Shown here: positions 9,566-18,921 of the stretch, piece after piece | Position numbering within the stretch: position 1 is the first letter of the stretch | How the letters are laid out: every line of letters starts with the position of its first letter | Origin: DYTH01 sp964552725 | GTDB taxonomy: Bacteria; Desulfobacterota; Syntrophia; Syntrophales; UBA5619 | Direction: 5' to 3' | Assembly (NCBI GenBank): GCA_964552725.1 | Contig: CAZKHU010000001.1 | Location: forward strand, 40,338 to 104,337 | Length of the DNA: 64,000 bases | The notes under the pieces: generated by a model | Seen by the model: only the letters and a program-made list of their open reading frames with translations | Databases searched by the model: none | What the model was told of the DNA's origin: nothing | Program-made: the position numbers and the translations under genes

Positions 9566-9676
9566 ATGAGCAGACACAAAAAAATCAATCGCGAAAAAGA
9601 GATAGACAGAAAACGCAAACGTCGGAAGGAGAGCCTGAAGCTGAGGTTGAAAGAGGCAAAGGCGGGGAGCAGGTAA
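9566..9676 (+). CDS. small highly basic protein (36 aa)
   Basis: A 36-codon gene starting MSRHKKINREKEIDRKRKR, with a clear CAGGGAGG ribosome site 5 nt before the ATG. It is about half Lys/Arg, with Glu, and would form one charged helix. Similar short basic proteins are scattered in Desulfobacterota and may relate to DUF6800, from memory and unverified. Nucleic-acid or ribosome binding is plausible from charge alone. No function is known to me. Confidence 0.6.
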   Translation: MSRHKKINREKEIDRKRKRRKESLKLRLKEAKAGSR

Positions 9677-9728
9677 ATCGTCTTCCGCCGGCCCGGAAAT
9701 GAAAAAGAAGCAAAATCGCCGTTGTTTT

Positions 9729-10547
9729 TCAGACAGCGGATTTACGGACGCATTCGTACATCATGATCGCTCCCGCCTGGGGGAGGCTCAGCGACTCCCC
9801 GTTCCCCGCACCGGGAATCTTCCACGTCTCGCTCGTTTTGGCCAGCAAAACTTCCGGCAGACCATGGCTTTCGCTGCCGAGGAGCAGTGCCGTTTCCGGG
9901 CTGCAGGGATGAGGTTCGACACCATGGCGAACATCGCTCCCGACAATGGAAAAACGCCCGGCGATTTCTGAAACGACCTCTTCCATATCGGCGCCTTCAA
10001 TCACATGCAGGTGGAAGATGCTTCCCATCGAAGCGCGCACTGCCTTCGGGTTTGTCGCCTCGCATGAATTCCGGCTGAGGATGATTGTGGAAAATCCGAA
10101 CCAGTGAGCGGTGCGAAAAAGCGCGCCCAGATTATTGGGATTGTTTGTCTGGTAAAGCAGCAAAAGAGGCCCGGAGACTTCTTTCAGCGCTTCGGCAAGA
10201 GGCGAATGCCCGACATCGCCGTTGGCAGGAAACTCCCCCGTCCAGGCAGCTATCGCCATCACCCCTTCCGACGACTTGTCCTGGCTAAGCGCCCCCCATT
10301 GGCGCTTCGTCAGTCCGTAAACAGGAACCCCGTCCGGAACCTCAGAGATAATATCCGGATAGCCGTTTCCGGTCAGATCATCACAAACCAGAATCTCCTT
10401 TACCAGGCGGCCGCTCTTCAGCAGCTCCCCGACAATCTTCTCGCCTTCCGCGATAAGGACCTTTTCCTGACGACGGTATTTCTCCAGAGTCAGCTTTTTC
10501 CAGCCCTTCATCTGCGCCTGCGACGGCCTGACGCTATCTCCCTGCAT
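9729..10547 (-). CDS. SpoU/TrmH-family RNA 2'-O-methyltransferase
   Basis: SAM-dependent RNA ribose methyltransferase of 272 aa. An N-terminal substrate-binding region (residues 10-95) precedes the SPOUT trefoil-knot domain. The three SpoU motifs are visible: NNPNNLGALFRTAHWFG, LLGSESHGLP and SLSLPQAGAIMMYE. The length and layout resemble 23S rRNA methyltransferases such as RlmB/TsnR, but the target nucleotide cannot be told from sequence. Confidence 0.9.
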   Translation of the reverse strand: MQGDSVRPSQAQMKGWKKLTLEKYRRQEKVLIAEGEKIVGELLKSGRLVKEILVCDDLTGNGYPDIISEVPDGVPVYGLTKRQWGALSQDKSSEGVMAIAAWTGEFPANGDVGHSPLAEALKEVSGPLLLLYQTNNPNNLGALFRTAHWFGFSTIILSRNSCEATNPKAVRASMGSIFHLHVIEGADMEEVVSEIAGRFSIVGSDVRHGVEPHPCSPETALLLGSESHGLPEVLLAKTSETWKIPGAGNGESLSLPQAGAIMMYECVRKSAV

Positions 10548-10955
10548 ACCCCTTTCCTTCCTCGCATTGATAAGTTTTCAGGCCCTTCCGGCCCATCATA
10601 TTTACCGGCACGATATCACAACTGCCGTCCCTGCCATCGCAGAAAACCAAGCTCGGTCTATTTTTTCTCAAATATTTAAAGCTGCCGGACACAACCCGGC
10701 TTTTATCATATCTCCTTTGGCAATAAAGCGCAACGCCGCAACGCAAATTCTGACCTTCCGCAAAAAAATCAAAAATATCTTAAGCGATAGCGGCCGGCGG
10801 TTTTATTTTTCATTGACAACCGTGAAGATTGAAGAATATAAACAAAGCCCTCTGCTGCCACGGATTTTGTTCACTGCCATTAAATGCCGGGTCCTTTGCT
10901 TCCAAAATCATTCATTGTCTTGCACGGAAGCGGGAGATTGAAAGGAACAGCGCTG
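10548..10955. other. divergent intergenic region
   Basis: AT-rich spacer between the methyltransferase and the histidine kinase genes. Apart from the promoter noted at 10813-10842 I see no gene or repeat. Confidence 0.4.
10813..10842 (+). promoter_or_regulatory. candidate sigma-70 promoter for the hybrid kinase gene
   Basis: A consensus TTGACA box is followed after 18 nt by TATAAA, about 110 nt before the kinase ATG. Confidence 0.5.
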
Positions 10956-13403
10956 ATGAACGTTCTTGTAGTTGACGACCATGAAGAGAATCGATATTTG
11001 CTGGCAAGTCTTTTCAAGGGAAAAGGGCACGTCATACAGACTGCCGCAAATGGCGCCGAGGCCCTGGAAATTATAAAATCCGGCGGAGTCGAACTTATCA
11101 TCAGCGATATCCTGATGCCGGTAATGGACGGCTTCAAGTTGTGCCTGGCGGTTAAAAACGATGAAAATCTGCGCGCCATCCCGTTTATAATTTACACTGC
11201 TACCTATACAGGCCCTCAGGACGAGACCTTTGCGATGAAGATCGGCGCCAATCGCTTCATCATAAGACCCTGTGAACCGGAAGTTTTTCTGAAATCCGTT
11301 GATGAGGTGATGGCGGAAGCAGCCCTCCGGGGGAAGGAAGCTCTGCCCAAACTGGCGGAAGAAGAGGATGTTTTCAAACTTTACAGCGAACGGCTGGTAC
11401 GAAAACTCGAGCAGAAAATGCTCGAGGCGGAGCGGGAGATTCAAGCGCGCATGGCGGCGGAGAATGGGCTTCGCGAAAGCCAGAAAAGGTTGATCGCAGC
11501 ACAGCGGATCGCAAAAATGGGAGATTTCACCTGGGATGTGGAAACCGGCCGGGTTACCTGGTCCGATGCGATGTTTGACCTTCTTAAATATGATAAAACA
11601 ACGACATTCAACTTCTCCCGGGTCAATTCCCAAATTCACCATCCCGCTGATCTGGAGCGAATCAACCAATGGTTGAATGAGTGTCTCGCATCCGGGCAAA
11701 AAAAGCTCACGCCCAATGAATACAGGATAATATGCAGCGATGGAGAAATTTTATATATTCGGACGGAGGGGATAATAGAACGTAAGACGGGAGAATCGCC
11801 CCGGGTGTTTGCCACCATTCAGGACATTACTGAACGCAGACAGGCGGAAGAAGCCCTCAAAAAGAGCGAGGAAGGCTACAAGGTGCTTATTGAAAATGCC
11901 GGGGAAGTCGTTCTGGTAGCACAGGATTGGCAATTCAAATTTTCCAACCGCCGGGTATTCGATTTTCTCGGGGTTACACCTGAAGAGCTGTCGGGAAAAA
12001 CTTTTCTGGAATACATCCATCCGGAAGACAGGCAAACCATAGCTGAAAGACATGCAAAAAGATTGCAGGGAGAACACACACCGGGGATCTATTCCTGCCG
12101 CTTGATTGACAAAGCGGGCCGCACCAGATGGGCTAAAATCAACTCCGTTTTAATCGATTGGGAAGGGAAACCGGCAACACTCAACTTTCTGGAAGACATA
12201 ACGGAGCGAAAATTCGCCGAGGAAGAACAGGAAAAGCTGCGCCGGCAGCTTATGCAATCCCAGAAGGTGGCGGCCATTGGCCGGCTCGCCGGAGGCGTCG
12301 CCCATGATTTCAACAATATACTGAGCATTATTCTCGGCTACGGGGAAATCATGCTCGCCAAGATCCATCCCGGCGATCCTCTGCGGGAAGATATTCAGCA
12401 AATCGTGAACGCCGGAAGACGTTCCGCGGAACTGACCCACCAGCTTCTGGCCTTCAGCCGCAAACAGACGCTGAAACCCGAAGCGCTGGATTTGAACAGC
12501 GTGGTGCTTGATCTTGAGAAGATGCTGAGACGGCTGATAGGCGAAAACATCGCCCTGACAATGGCACTTGCGGAAGACCTCGCCCATATCCTGGCCGACC
12601 CGGGGCAAATCGAGCAGGTGATCATGAATTTGGCCGTCAATGCCCGGGATGCCATGCCCGCGGGCGGCAAACTGGTCATGGAAACCGCCAACGTCGTCCT
12701 GGATGAAGACTTTGCGCGTCTTCATCCAGGGACCGTACCGGGCAATTATGCGCTTCTTGCCGTCACCGACACCGGATGCGGAATGGACGAAGATACCATG
12801 GCCCAGATATTCGAGCCGTTCTTTACCTCGAAGGAAGAGGGGAAAGGCACAGGCCTGGGGCTCTCCACTGTTTACGGCATAGTAAAGCAGACTGGCGGAA
12901 ATATCTATGTGCACTCGGAGCCGGGAAATGGCACAACATTCAAAATATACCTTCCCCGGACAGAAGAGTTGCCCAAACTCAAAGCAACCGGGACGGCCAA
13001 AGAAGCATTGATGGGTGGCAACGAACATATTCTGGTTGTCGAGGATGAAGAAAGTCTCCGGAAATTGATGGATGCCATTCTTTCAAGACTGGGCTTCAAG
13101 GTAACCCTGGCCGAAAACGGAGGCGCTGCACTGTCGCTGATGGAAGATGAAGGGCTTGCCCCCGACCTGGTGATCACGGATATGGTCATGCCGGGCATAA
13201 GCGGCGCGATGATGGTGGACAGGCTCCGCAGGAATCGTCCCAATCTCGAGGTTCTCTACATGTCGGGATACACGGAAGACACAATCGTCAATCAGGGAGT
13301 GCACGATCCGTGGACATCCTTCATTCATAAACCCTTCAGCATCAAGGATCTTGCCTTAAAAGTCCGTGAGGCGCTGCAGAGAAAAGATGCATCATTCCCG
13401 TAA
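10956..13403 (+). CDS. hybrid sensor histidine kinase with two receiver domains and two PAS domains
   Basis: An 815-aa cytosolic kinase with no membrane segment. The order is: receiver domain (phospho-acceptor D51 in IISDILMPVMDG), coiled coil (about 125-175), two PAS/PAC modules (about 185-310 and 315-435, each ending in an ITER-type PAC motif), HisKA with GGVAHDFNNILSIILGYGE holding the phosphorylatable His, HATPase_c with GKGTGLGLSTVYG, and a C-terminal receiver (Asp in LVITDMVMPGISG). I use the ATG at 10956 because AAGGAA precedes it and the receiver begins there. No response regulator gene is adjacent; the signal is unknown. Confidence 0.92.
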   Translation: MNVLVVDDHEENRYLLASLFKGKGHVIQTAANGAEALEIIKSGGVELIISDILMPVMDGFKLCLAVKNDENLRAIPFIIYTATYTGPQDETFAMKIGANRFIIRPCEPEVFLKSVDEVMAEAALRGKEALPKLAEEEDVFKLYSERLVRKLEQKMLEAEREIQARMAAENGLRESQKRLIAAQRIAKMGDFTWDVETGRVTWSDAMFDLLKYDKTTTFNFSRVNSQIHHPADLERINQWLNECLASGQKKLTPNEYRIICSDGEILYIRTEGIIERKTGESPRVFATIQDITERRQAEEALKKSEEGYKVLIENAGEVVLVAQDWQFKFSNRRVFDFLGVTPEELSGKTFLEYIHPEDRQTIAERHAKRLQGEHTPGIYSCRLIDKAGRTRWAKINSVLIDWEGKPATLNFLEDITERKFAEEEQEKLRRQLMQSQKVAAIGRLAGGVAHDFNNILSIILGYGEIMLAKIHPGDPLREDIQQIVNAGRRSAELTHQLLAFSRKQTLKPEALDLNSVVLDLEKMLRRLIGENIALTMALAEDLAHILADPGQIEQVIMNLAVNARDAMPAGGKLVMETANVVLDEDFARLHPGTVPGNYALLAVTDTGCGMDEDTMAQIFEPFFTSKEEGKGTGLGLSTVYGIVKQTGGNIYVHSEPGNGTTFKIYLPRTEELPKLKATGTAKEALMGGNEHILVVEDEESLRKLMDAILSRLGFKVTLAENGGAALSLMEDEGLAPDLVITDMVMPGISGAMMVDRLRRNRPNLEVLYMSGYTEDTIVNQGVHDPWTSFIHKPFSIKDLALKVREALQRKDASFP

Positions 13404-13450
13404 AGCGCCCCGTTATCTCTCCGGCCCGGAGAACAGCCCACTGAAAGCGT

Positions 13451-13483
13451 CTCCGGCATTACGATACAACCGGTCTGCCGGAG
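13451..13483. terminator. weak hairpin between convergent genes
   Basis: CTCCGGCA and TGCCGGAG pair across 17 nt between the ends of the kinase gene and bamR. There is no T-run, so this is a weak candidate for a shared terminator. Confidence 0.3.
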
Positions 13484-13542
13484 AGACTGAGCCCCGGGTT
13501 TGGAGACACAACGCTTAAATCCGTTTTGTAAAATCCACCATC

Positions 13543-14310
13543 CTATTCATTGCGCCACTGCGGTTTTCTCTTTTCGAGAAAGGCGACAAGCCCCTCCTGA
13601 GCATCTGCCGTCTTCAGGAGTTCCTTCAGATAGATATCCTCGATGGTTCGCAAAGATGGCTCCAGTGGATCCATAAGCCCTGATTTGACAGCCTTTTTTG
13701 TCAGGCGGAGCACTTCGGCGCTCAGCTTTAGATAGGGTTTCAAAAAGGCCGCAGTCGCCGTTTCCAGCCCGTCTCGCCCCACCACCTGATTGATAAGCCC
13801 CACATCCCTGGCTTCCCCGGCCGAGATGGTTTTTCCGGAAAGGATCAACTCCATCGCCGCCTTCTGCCCGATGATGCGCGGCATTATCTGGGCGGCAATC
13901 GGGGGAAAGACGCCTACCTGGATCTCCGGCTGACCGAACTTGGCATCATCCGCGGCAATGACCAGATCGCAAAATATGGCCAGTTCGCAGCCGCCCCCGA
14001 GACAGGAGCCGTAAACCGAGGCCGCAGTCGGAACACCAATGCCTTCCAGCCGACGGAACATCCCGTGAAAGGCGTCGATCATCTTCGGCGCCAGATCGCC
14101 CATGTGTTCCCCCACATCCACGCCCGCCGAAAAGCACTTGCCTTTTGCCTGGAACAATACGGCCTTCAAATCCTTCTGTCCCCTCCACGAGTCCAGCACC
14201 CCATTGATCTCCTTCATCATGGCGATATTCAGGACGTTAACCGGCGGCCTGTTGAGGGTGATTGTTCCAAGTCCATCCTGGATAATCGCTTCAATATGCT
14301 CGTAGCTCAT
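13543..14310 (-). CDS. bamR: cyclohexa-1,5-diene-1-carbonyl-CoA hydratase (enoyl-CoA hydratase family)
   Basis: Predicted to add water to the diene formed from benzoyl-CoA, giving 6-hydroxycyclohex-1-ene-1-carbonyl-CoA. The 255-aa crotonase-fold product has LNRPPVNVLNIAMM, the oxyanion-hole segment KCFSAGVDVGEH and GSCLGGGCELA. The assignment as BamR rather than a generic enoyl-CoA hydratase rests on its place immediately after bamA and bamQ and on the PPVNVLN N-terminus typical of dienoyl-CoA hydratases. A terminator-like hairpin separates it from bamA. Confidence 0.82.
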   Translation of the reverse strand: MSYEHIEAIIQDGLGTITLNRPPVNVLNIAMMKEINGVLDSWRGQKDLKAVLFQAKGKCFSAGVDVGEHMGDLAPKMIDAFHGMFRRLEGIGVPTAASVYGSCLGGGCELAIFCDLVIAADDAKFGQPEIQVGVFPPIAAQIMPRIIGQKAAMELILSGKTISAGEARDVGLINQVVGRDGLETATAAFLKPYLKLSAEVLRLTKKAVKSGLMDPLEPSLRTIEDIYLKELLKTADAQEGLVAFLEKRKPQWRNE

Positions 14311-14332
14311 TATCTTCCCGCTCCTTTTTCAA

Positions 14333-14377
14333 TAAAAAGAGGCAGGCAGGTCTCTTCTTATGGGACGTGCCTGCCTC
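14333..14377 (-). terminator. intrinsic terminator between bamA and bamR
   Basis: Perfect 10-bp stem GAGGCAGGCA/TGCCTGCCTC, followed on the minus strand by TTTTTATT. It lies inside the bam gene run and could lower bamR transcription relative to bamA. Confidence 0.65.
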
Positions 14378-14410
14378 CGGCTGTTCATATTGAGTCTTTA
14401 AAAGCCCCGG

Positions 14411-15553
14411 TTAAAGAGGTTTTCCCAGAACTCCCGCAAACATCTCCATATCCCAGGCCTTGCCTTCCACTATTTCCTGACGGAATTTAATGAAATCAAT
14501 GGTATCCTTGCCTGTGATCTTTTTGCTGTTGAAGGCGCCGAATCCGAGGAAGGCCTCGCCGCCCATGTTGGCGGCCAGCCAGTGACGGTGGGCATTCTTC
14601 ATGGTATCCCAGAAAAATTTCTTCTTCTGGCGGACGCTGTCGATCGATTCCATCAAACAGCCGGGGAACAGATTGGCGAACGTCCAGACTATCTTGTCAA
14701 CTTCCTTGTCGAGAAGCTCGAAATCGGCATTGGGCTGATGCAGTTTGACGAATTCCCGCGCCTCCTTGGCCTCGGCGCCGGTCTTGTTTTCGCCATAGAC
14801 AATCTCCCCGTCCTGCACGTAAGCATCCGTGATTACCTGGGGATTGCGCACCCATTTCCCATCCACCTTGAGTACCGGAACGACCTTGCTGATCAGGTTC
14901 TTGGCTTTCATCTTGTAGGCTGACCACATCTCACAGGAGATGCAGTTCCACATCGCATCCTCAATTCCGAGATACCAGGGCAGGAAGTCCGACGCGCCGC
15001 CGACCGGGGCAGAACCGTGTTTTGGACCTGCCTGACCGTAGATCGCCAGATCAGAGGATACGGCAAGGTCGCACGCCATTCCTATCTCCTGACCGCCTGC
15101 TACTCTCATGCCGTTCACCCGGCAAATGACCGGCTTCTTGCAGAAGAGAATCGAATCAACCATGTGGTTGAAAAGCTCCATGTACTGCCCGTACTCGTCG
15201 GGCCTCATGCTGTAGTATTCGCTGTACTCCTTCGTGTTGCCGCCCGTGCAAAACGCGTAGGGACCGGTGCCGGTAAAAACCACGGCCACAACGCTCCTGT
15301 CCAATGAAGCATTTTCAAAGCCGGCAATAACTCCCTTGACCATTTCCGTCGTGTAGGAGTTGAACTGCTTGGGGTTATTGAGGCGAATCCACGCGGCAAA
15401 GAGACCATCCACCACCTTTCCGTTCGGGTCGACAAGCGGTCTTTTCTCGTAAACCGTGCAGGGCGCCTCTGTTCCAAAGTGCAAATCCGTATGCAACGCA
15501 TGATCCTTGATGCCGTCTTCCCGCGGCAGCCATTCCAAACCTTTTAAAGACAT
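14411..15553 (-). CDS. bamA: 6-oxocyclohex-1-ene-1-carbonyl-CoA hydrolase
   Basis: Ring-opening enzyme of anaerobic aromatic degradation: it adds two waters to 6-oxocyclohex-1-enoyl-CoA and yields 3-hydroxypimelyl-CoA. The 380-aa crotonase-family product has the longer N- and C-terminal regions that mark this enzyme. Visible blocks include PYAFCTGGNTKEYSEYY, NGMRVAGGQEIGMACDLA, GQAGPKHGSAPVGGASDF and IEDAMWNCISCEMWSA. This is the usual marker gene for the pathway. It is followed by bamR and preceded by bamQ on the same strand. Confidence 0.95.
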   Translation of the reverse strand: MSLKGLEWLPREDGIKDHALHTDLHFGTEAPCTVYEKRPLVDPNGKVVDGLFAAWIRLNNPKQFNSYTTEMVKGVIAGFENASLDRSVVAVVFTGTGPYAFCTGGNTKEYSEYYSMRPDEYGQYMELFNHMVDSILFCKKPVICRVNGMRVAGGQEIGMACDLAVSSDLAIYGQAGPKHGSAPVGGASDFLPWYLGIEDAMWNCISCEMWSAYKMKAKNLISKVVPVLKVDGKWVRNPQVITDAYVQDGEIVYGENKTGAEAKEAREFVKLHQPNADFELLDKEVDKIVWTFANLFPGCLMESIDSVRQKKKFFWDTMKNAHRHWLAANMGGEAFLGFGAFNSKKITGKDTIDFIKFRQEIVEGKAWDMEMFAGVLGKPL

Positions 15554-15649
15554 AGTGCTATTTCCTCCTTCTTTTAATTTGTGAACATTGAGCTTAGTCT
15601 TATCGTTTCTTGCCTGCTTCTTTCACCCTTTTTGTCAAAACCTTGACCT

Positions 15650-16762
15650 TCAGACATCGAAATCGGGGATCAGAACAACCCGTTTCATCGGCGGCGTCTT
15701 GTGATTCTCGGCAAAAGTCTGTTCGATTGCGCTCATCGGACGCGTCTCGACAAACTCCTCGATATTGACCTTCCCGCTCAGTATCATGTCCAGAACAATG
15801 GGGTAATATTCGGGCAGACATCCCCACGTTCCGATAATCTCGGCGTCAAAGGCCATAAGACGGCTGATGTTGTATTCGACGGATTTGACCCCGTACCCCA
15901 CCACTACAAGCTTTCCGGTAAAACTCAGCAGAGCCAGCGCCAGTTCCTGCCCTGCCTTGGAGCCAGTCACCTCAAATATCTTCCAGCCGGTGCCCGGAAG
16001 ACCCTTTTCCTTGCAAAGCGCCCGGAACTCTTTGGAGATAGCTCCATTGTCCTTGTCAGTTGTGTTGATAACGAAGTCCGCTCCGAATTTCAGCGCTCTG
16101 TCCAGTTTTTCCTGATTGCGCGCCATCCCGATAACCGTCTTTGCGCCCAGCGCCTTGGCAACCTGCCCCATGTACTGACCAACTCCGCCGGTAATGCCCA
16201 ATACAATCACATTGTCCCCCGGCTGCAGGTCGGCCCTTTTGGCGGCCTGATAGGGCGTGGTCGCGGCATCGGCCACAACGGCAAGGTGGGAAAGAGGAAT
16301 GCTGCCCCGGTTTTTCACCTCGCACAAATCAACGCTGGGAACAGGTATATGGCTTGAAAAACCGCCGTAGAGACCAATGCTGTTTCCGGGCATCTTCTGA
16401 TCCAGGCACCGGTTCCCGCGCCCCGTTTTACAAAGATAGCATTGACGGCAGGGCATCACCGCGGGGATGATGACCTCTTTTCCTATCCATTTGGGATCGC
16501 CGGCAACCACTGTTCCCGAGATCTCGTGTCCCAGGGTTAAAGGCGGTTTGGAGACCGTGGGAACGCCATCATAAAAATATCCCAGGTCCGTGTGACACAC
16601 CCCGCAACCAGCCACCTCCACCAGCACCTCCCCCGGCTTCAGCTCCGGGACCGGGAGCTCAGTCTTTTGCAGTTTGCCAGGGGTGATCTCCTTGGTCTCC
16701 CGGTTGAAGACGGTTGGTTGAACCATCTGCCAAGTCTTTATTTTATCGGGTACTCCTGCCAT
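15650..16762 (-). CDS. bamQ: 6-hydroxycyclohex-1-ene-1-carbonyl-CoA dehydrogenase
   Basis: Zinc-dependent medium-chain alcohol dehydrogenase, 370 aa, that oxidises the hydroxy intermediate to 6-oxocyclohex-1-enoyl-CoA with NAD+. It has the catalytic zinc motif GCGVCHTD and GHE, the four structural-zinc cysteines in MPCRQCYLCKTGRGNRC, and the Rossmann motif GITGGVGQYMGQ. The start at 16762 (MAGVPDKIKTWQM) is fixed by an AAGGAGGAG site. It lies between bamA and an SDR gene, consistent with one transcript. Confidence 0.93.
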   Translation of the reverse strand: MAGVPDKIKTWQMVQPTVFNRETKEITPGKLQKTELPVPELKPGEVLVEVAGCGVCHTDLGYFYDGVPTVSKPPLTLGHEISGTVVAGDPKWIGKEVIIPAVMPCRQCYLCKTGRGNRCLDQKMPGNSIGLYGGFSSHIPVPSVDLCEVKNRGSIPLSHLAVVADAATTPYQAAKRADLQPGDNVIVLGITGGVGQYMGQVAKALGAKTVIGMARNQEKLDRALKFGADFVINTTDKDNGAISKEFRALCKEKGLPGTGWKIFEVTGSKAGQELALALLSFTGKLVVVGYGVKSVEYNISRLMAFDAEIIGTWGCLPEYYPIVLDMILSGKVNIEEFVETRPMSAIEQTFAENHKTPPMKRVVLIPDFDV

Positions 16763-16852
16763 TTTCTCCTCCTTATGTTTTTTATCAAGTCCTCGCTGGC
16801 CATAATGGTCCATCTTTCCTTGATAAGTTAATAACATTTCAGGGAAAACATC

Positions 16853-17605
16853 TCAGATCATTCCGTAGCCGCCATCGACGCAGAGCAACTGACCGGTAAT
16901 GTAATTGGCGTCGTCCGAGGCCAGAAAGACAAAAGCGGGCGCTATATCCTCGGCTTCGGCAAAGCGCTTGAGCAAAATTCTGTTCATGTAGATGTCGGCC
17001 AGCTTCTCGTCGGATCTGATCTTTTCGGTCATATCGGTAGCTACAATGCCCAGAGAGATGACATTCGCGCAGATGTTGTAGCGGGCCAGCTCCCGGGCAA
17101 TGGATTTGGTCATGCTCAGGACGCCTCCTTTCGCGGCGCTGTAATTGATCTGCCCCACGGTTCCCACAAGACCGGCAACCGACATCACATTGATGATCTT
17201 TCCGCTGTTTTGCTCCTTCATCAGGTTCGCCGCGGCCTGGGAACAGAAAAAGGCGCCCTTCAGATGGATGTCCACCACCTGATCCCACTGATCTTCCGTC
17301 ATCTTGAGCAGCATGGCGGGCCTGGTAAATCCCGCATTATTGACCAGAACATCCAGTCTGCCGAACCTCTCCCGGGCAGCCGCGAAAAGGTTGTCCACGT
17401 CGGCCTTGCTGGCAATATCCGCCTTGACGGCAATAGCCTCGCTTCCCATTGCCGAGATGGCTTCCACCACCTCCCGGGCGGCGCCTTCATTGGAGGTGTA
17501 ATTGACGATGACCTTGGCCCCTTCTCTTCCGTAGGCAAGTGCGACAGAGCGACCCACTCCGCGGCTGCCTCCGGTTACCAGTGCAATCTTGTCCTTGAGC
17601 TTCAT
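16853..17605 (-). CDS. short-chain dehydrogenase/reductase (FabG-like)
   Basis: NAD(P)-dependent oxidoreductase of 250 aa. It has the SDR cofactor motif TGGSRGVGRS, the NNAG motif, catalytic Ser (NVMSVAG), and the YSAAK pair with Tyr and Lys. Its ATG overlaps the stop of the FAD oxidoreductase gene (ATGA), so the two are probably translationally coupled. In this locus it may act on a hydroxyacyl-CoA of the beta-oxidation-like lower pathway; the substrate is inferred only. Confidence 0.85.
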   Translation of the reverse strand: MKLKDKIALVTGGSRGVGRSVALAYGREGAKVIVNYTSNEGAAREVVEAISAMGSEAIAVKADIASKADVDNLFAAARERFGRLDVLVNNAGFTRPAMLLKMTEDQWDQVVDIHLKGAFFCSQAAANLMKEQNSGKIINVMSVAGLVGTVGQINYSAAKGGVLSMTKSIARELARYNICANVISLGIVATDMTEKIRSDEKLADIYMNRILLKRFAEAEDIAPAFVFLASDDANYITGQLLCVDGGYGMI

Positions 17606-18909
17606 AGATAACTCCCCTTTTCTGAAATCTGGTTTGTAGAACCCGGCATAGCGGAACCGACAAGCTGGCCCAGCCGTATCAGCGGCCACGAATAGGCGGC
17701 GCCTGCTTGCGGGATTTTATCCCATCTCTCCCTCAATTGATCGATGTCGTCTTTCCGCCACATCGCGCCGATAAGCAACCCAATGTAGTCCGCATACTTG
17801 CCGACGGCTTGACCGCCGATAACCCTGCCGTCCAGCAAAACAACCCGCAAATAATCATCGCCGCTCTGTTTTTCGATAAGCTCGGATTTTCCCAGCATGC
17901 ACTGGGTAGCCCGCATGGTTTTTCCGAAGGTAGAGGCATGGGTGTTAAAAAAATGCACTCGCGCAAATGCATAGGCGCCGAGGTATCCGACGTTATCCCC
18001 CAGAATGTTTTTTGCCACTATCTGCGCCTGTTCGATCGCGTTATGCTTCAACTGAAACATGACAATCTCTTCAGTGCAGGAATCAAAGGTTTCCACACAG
18101 TCGCCACAGGCATAGATATCGGATACGGAGGTTTCCATCTTCCTGTTGACCTTGATGCCACGCCCCGTTTCGATGAACGCGGTTCTGGCAAGCGCCGTCC
18201 CCGGGACCACGCCCGTGGCGACTACAACCGTATCGCATTCTATTTCCCGCTTATCCGTTACAACGCTTGCAACTTTTGCATCCCCCTTGATCTGGAGAAC
18301 CTTTTCGCCGGTATGAATATGAATGCCATGCCGCTCCATTGCCGCTTCCAGTATCCTGGCCGTGGGTTCATCAAACAGGACCGGGAGAATCCAATCAAGA
18401 AGCTCGATGATGTGAACTTCATATCCTTTTTTCTTTAGCCCCTCGGCCGCTTCTATCCCTATCGCGCCGGAACCGATCACAACCGCCTTGCGGCCCTTGT
18501 GAAATTTCAGCTTTTCCGTTTCCGACATCTGCTTGCAGCTGAAAACGCCGGCGTTGCGAATCCCCTCTATCGGGGGAAAGAAAAGAGCGCCGCCATGGGC
18601 CAGCACAAGCTTATCATAGCCGATTTCCGTGCCCGCTTCGGTTATGACATTCCTGGCCTCCGGATTAATAGCAACAACCTTGCTGTTAAACGTAACATTA
18701 ATGCCCAGTTGTTTGTAATCCTCGATGGTTTTCTTGAAGACGTCCTTTTTCCCGATATTGCCGGCAAGATAATACGGAAGCGAGCATGGATCATATTCCG
18801 GAACATCCTCGGCAGAAAGGATGCAAATCTCGATCTCCTTGTCCCTCTGCCGCAGTTCAGCGGCGACCCGATTGCCGGCAATCCCGTTTCCAACAATAAC
18901 CGTTTTCAT
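17602..18909 (-). CDS. FAD/NAD(P)-dependent pyridine nucleotide-disulfide oxidoreductase
   Basis: Flavoprotein of 435 aa. It has an N-terminal FAD-binding GNGIAGNRVAAEL motif, a central NAD-binding VVIGSGAIGIEAAE motif and the second FAD motif VSDIYACGDCVE. It resembles the NADH oxidase/ferredoxin reductase group of class I disulfide reductases. The adjacent polyferredoxin gene, 12 nt upstream, suggests it moves electrons between NAD(H) and ferredoxin, useful for supplying or recycling reductant in the Bam pathway. That role is inferred. Confidence 0.85.
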   Translation of the reverse strand: MKTVIVGNGIAGNRVAAELRQRDKEIEICILSAEDVPEYDPCSLPYYLAGNIGKKDVFKKTIEDYKQLGINVTFNSKVVAINPEARNVITEAGTEIGYDKLVLAHGGALFFPPIEGIRNAGVFSCKQMSETEKLKFHKGRKAVVIGSGAIGIEAAEGLKKKGYEVHIIELLDWILPVLFDEPTARILEAAMERHGIHIHTGEKVLQIKGDAKVASVVTDKREIECDTVVVATGVVPGTALARTAFIETGRGIKVNRKMETSVSDIYACGDCVETFDSCTEEIVMFQLKHNAIEQAQIVAKNILGDNVGYLGAYAFARVHFFNTHASTFGKTMRATQCMLGKSELIEKQSGDDYLRVVLLDGRVIGGQAVGKYADYIGLLIGAMWRKDDIDQLRERWDKIPQAGAAYSWPLIRLGQLVGSAMPGSTNQISEKGSYL

Positions 18910-18921
18910 GGCGTTTTTATC

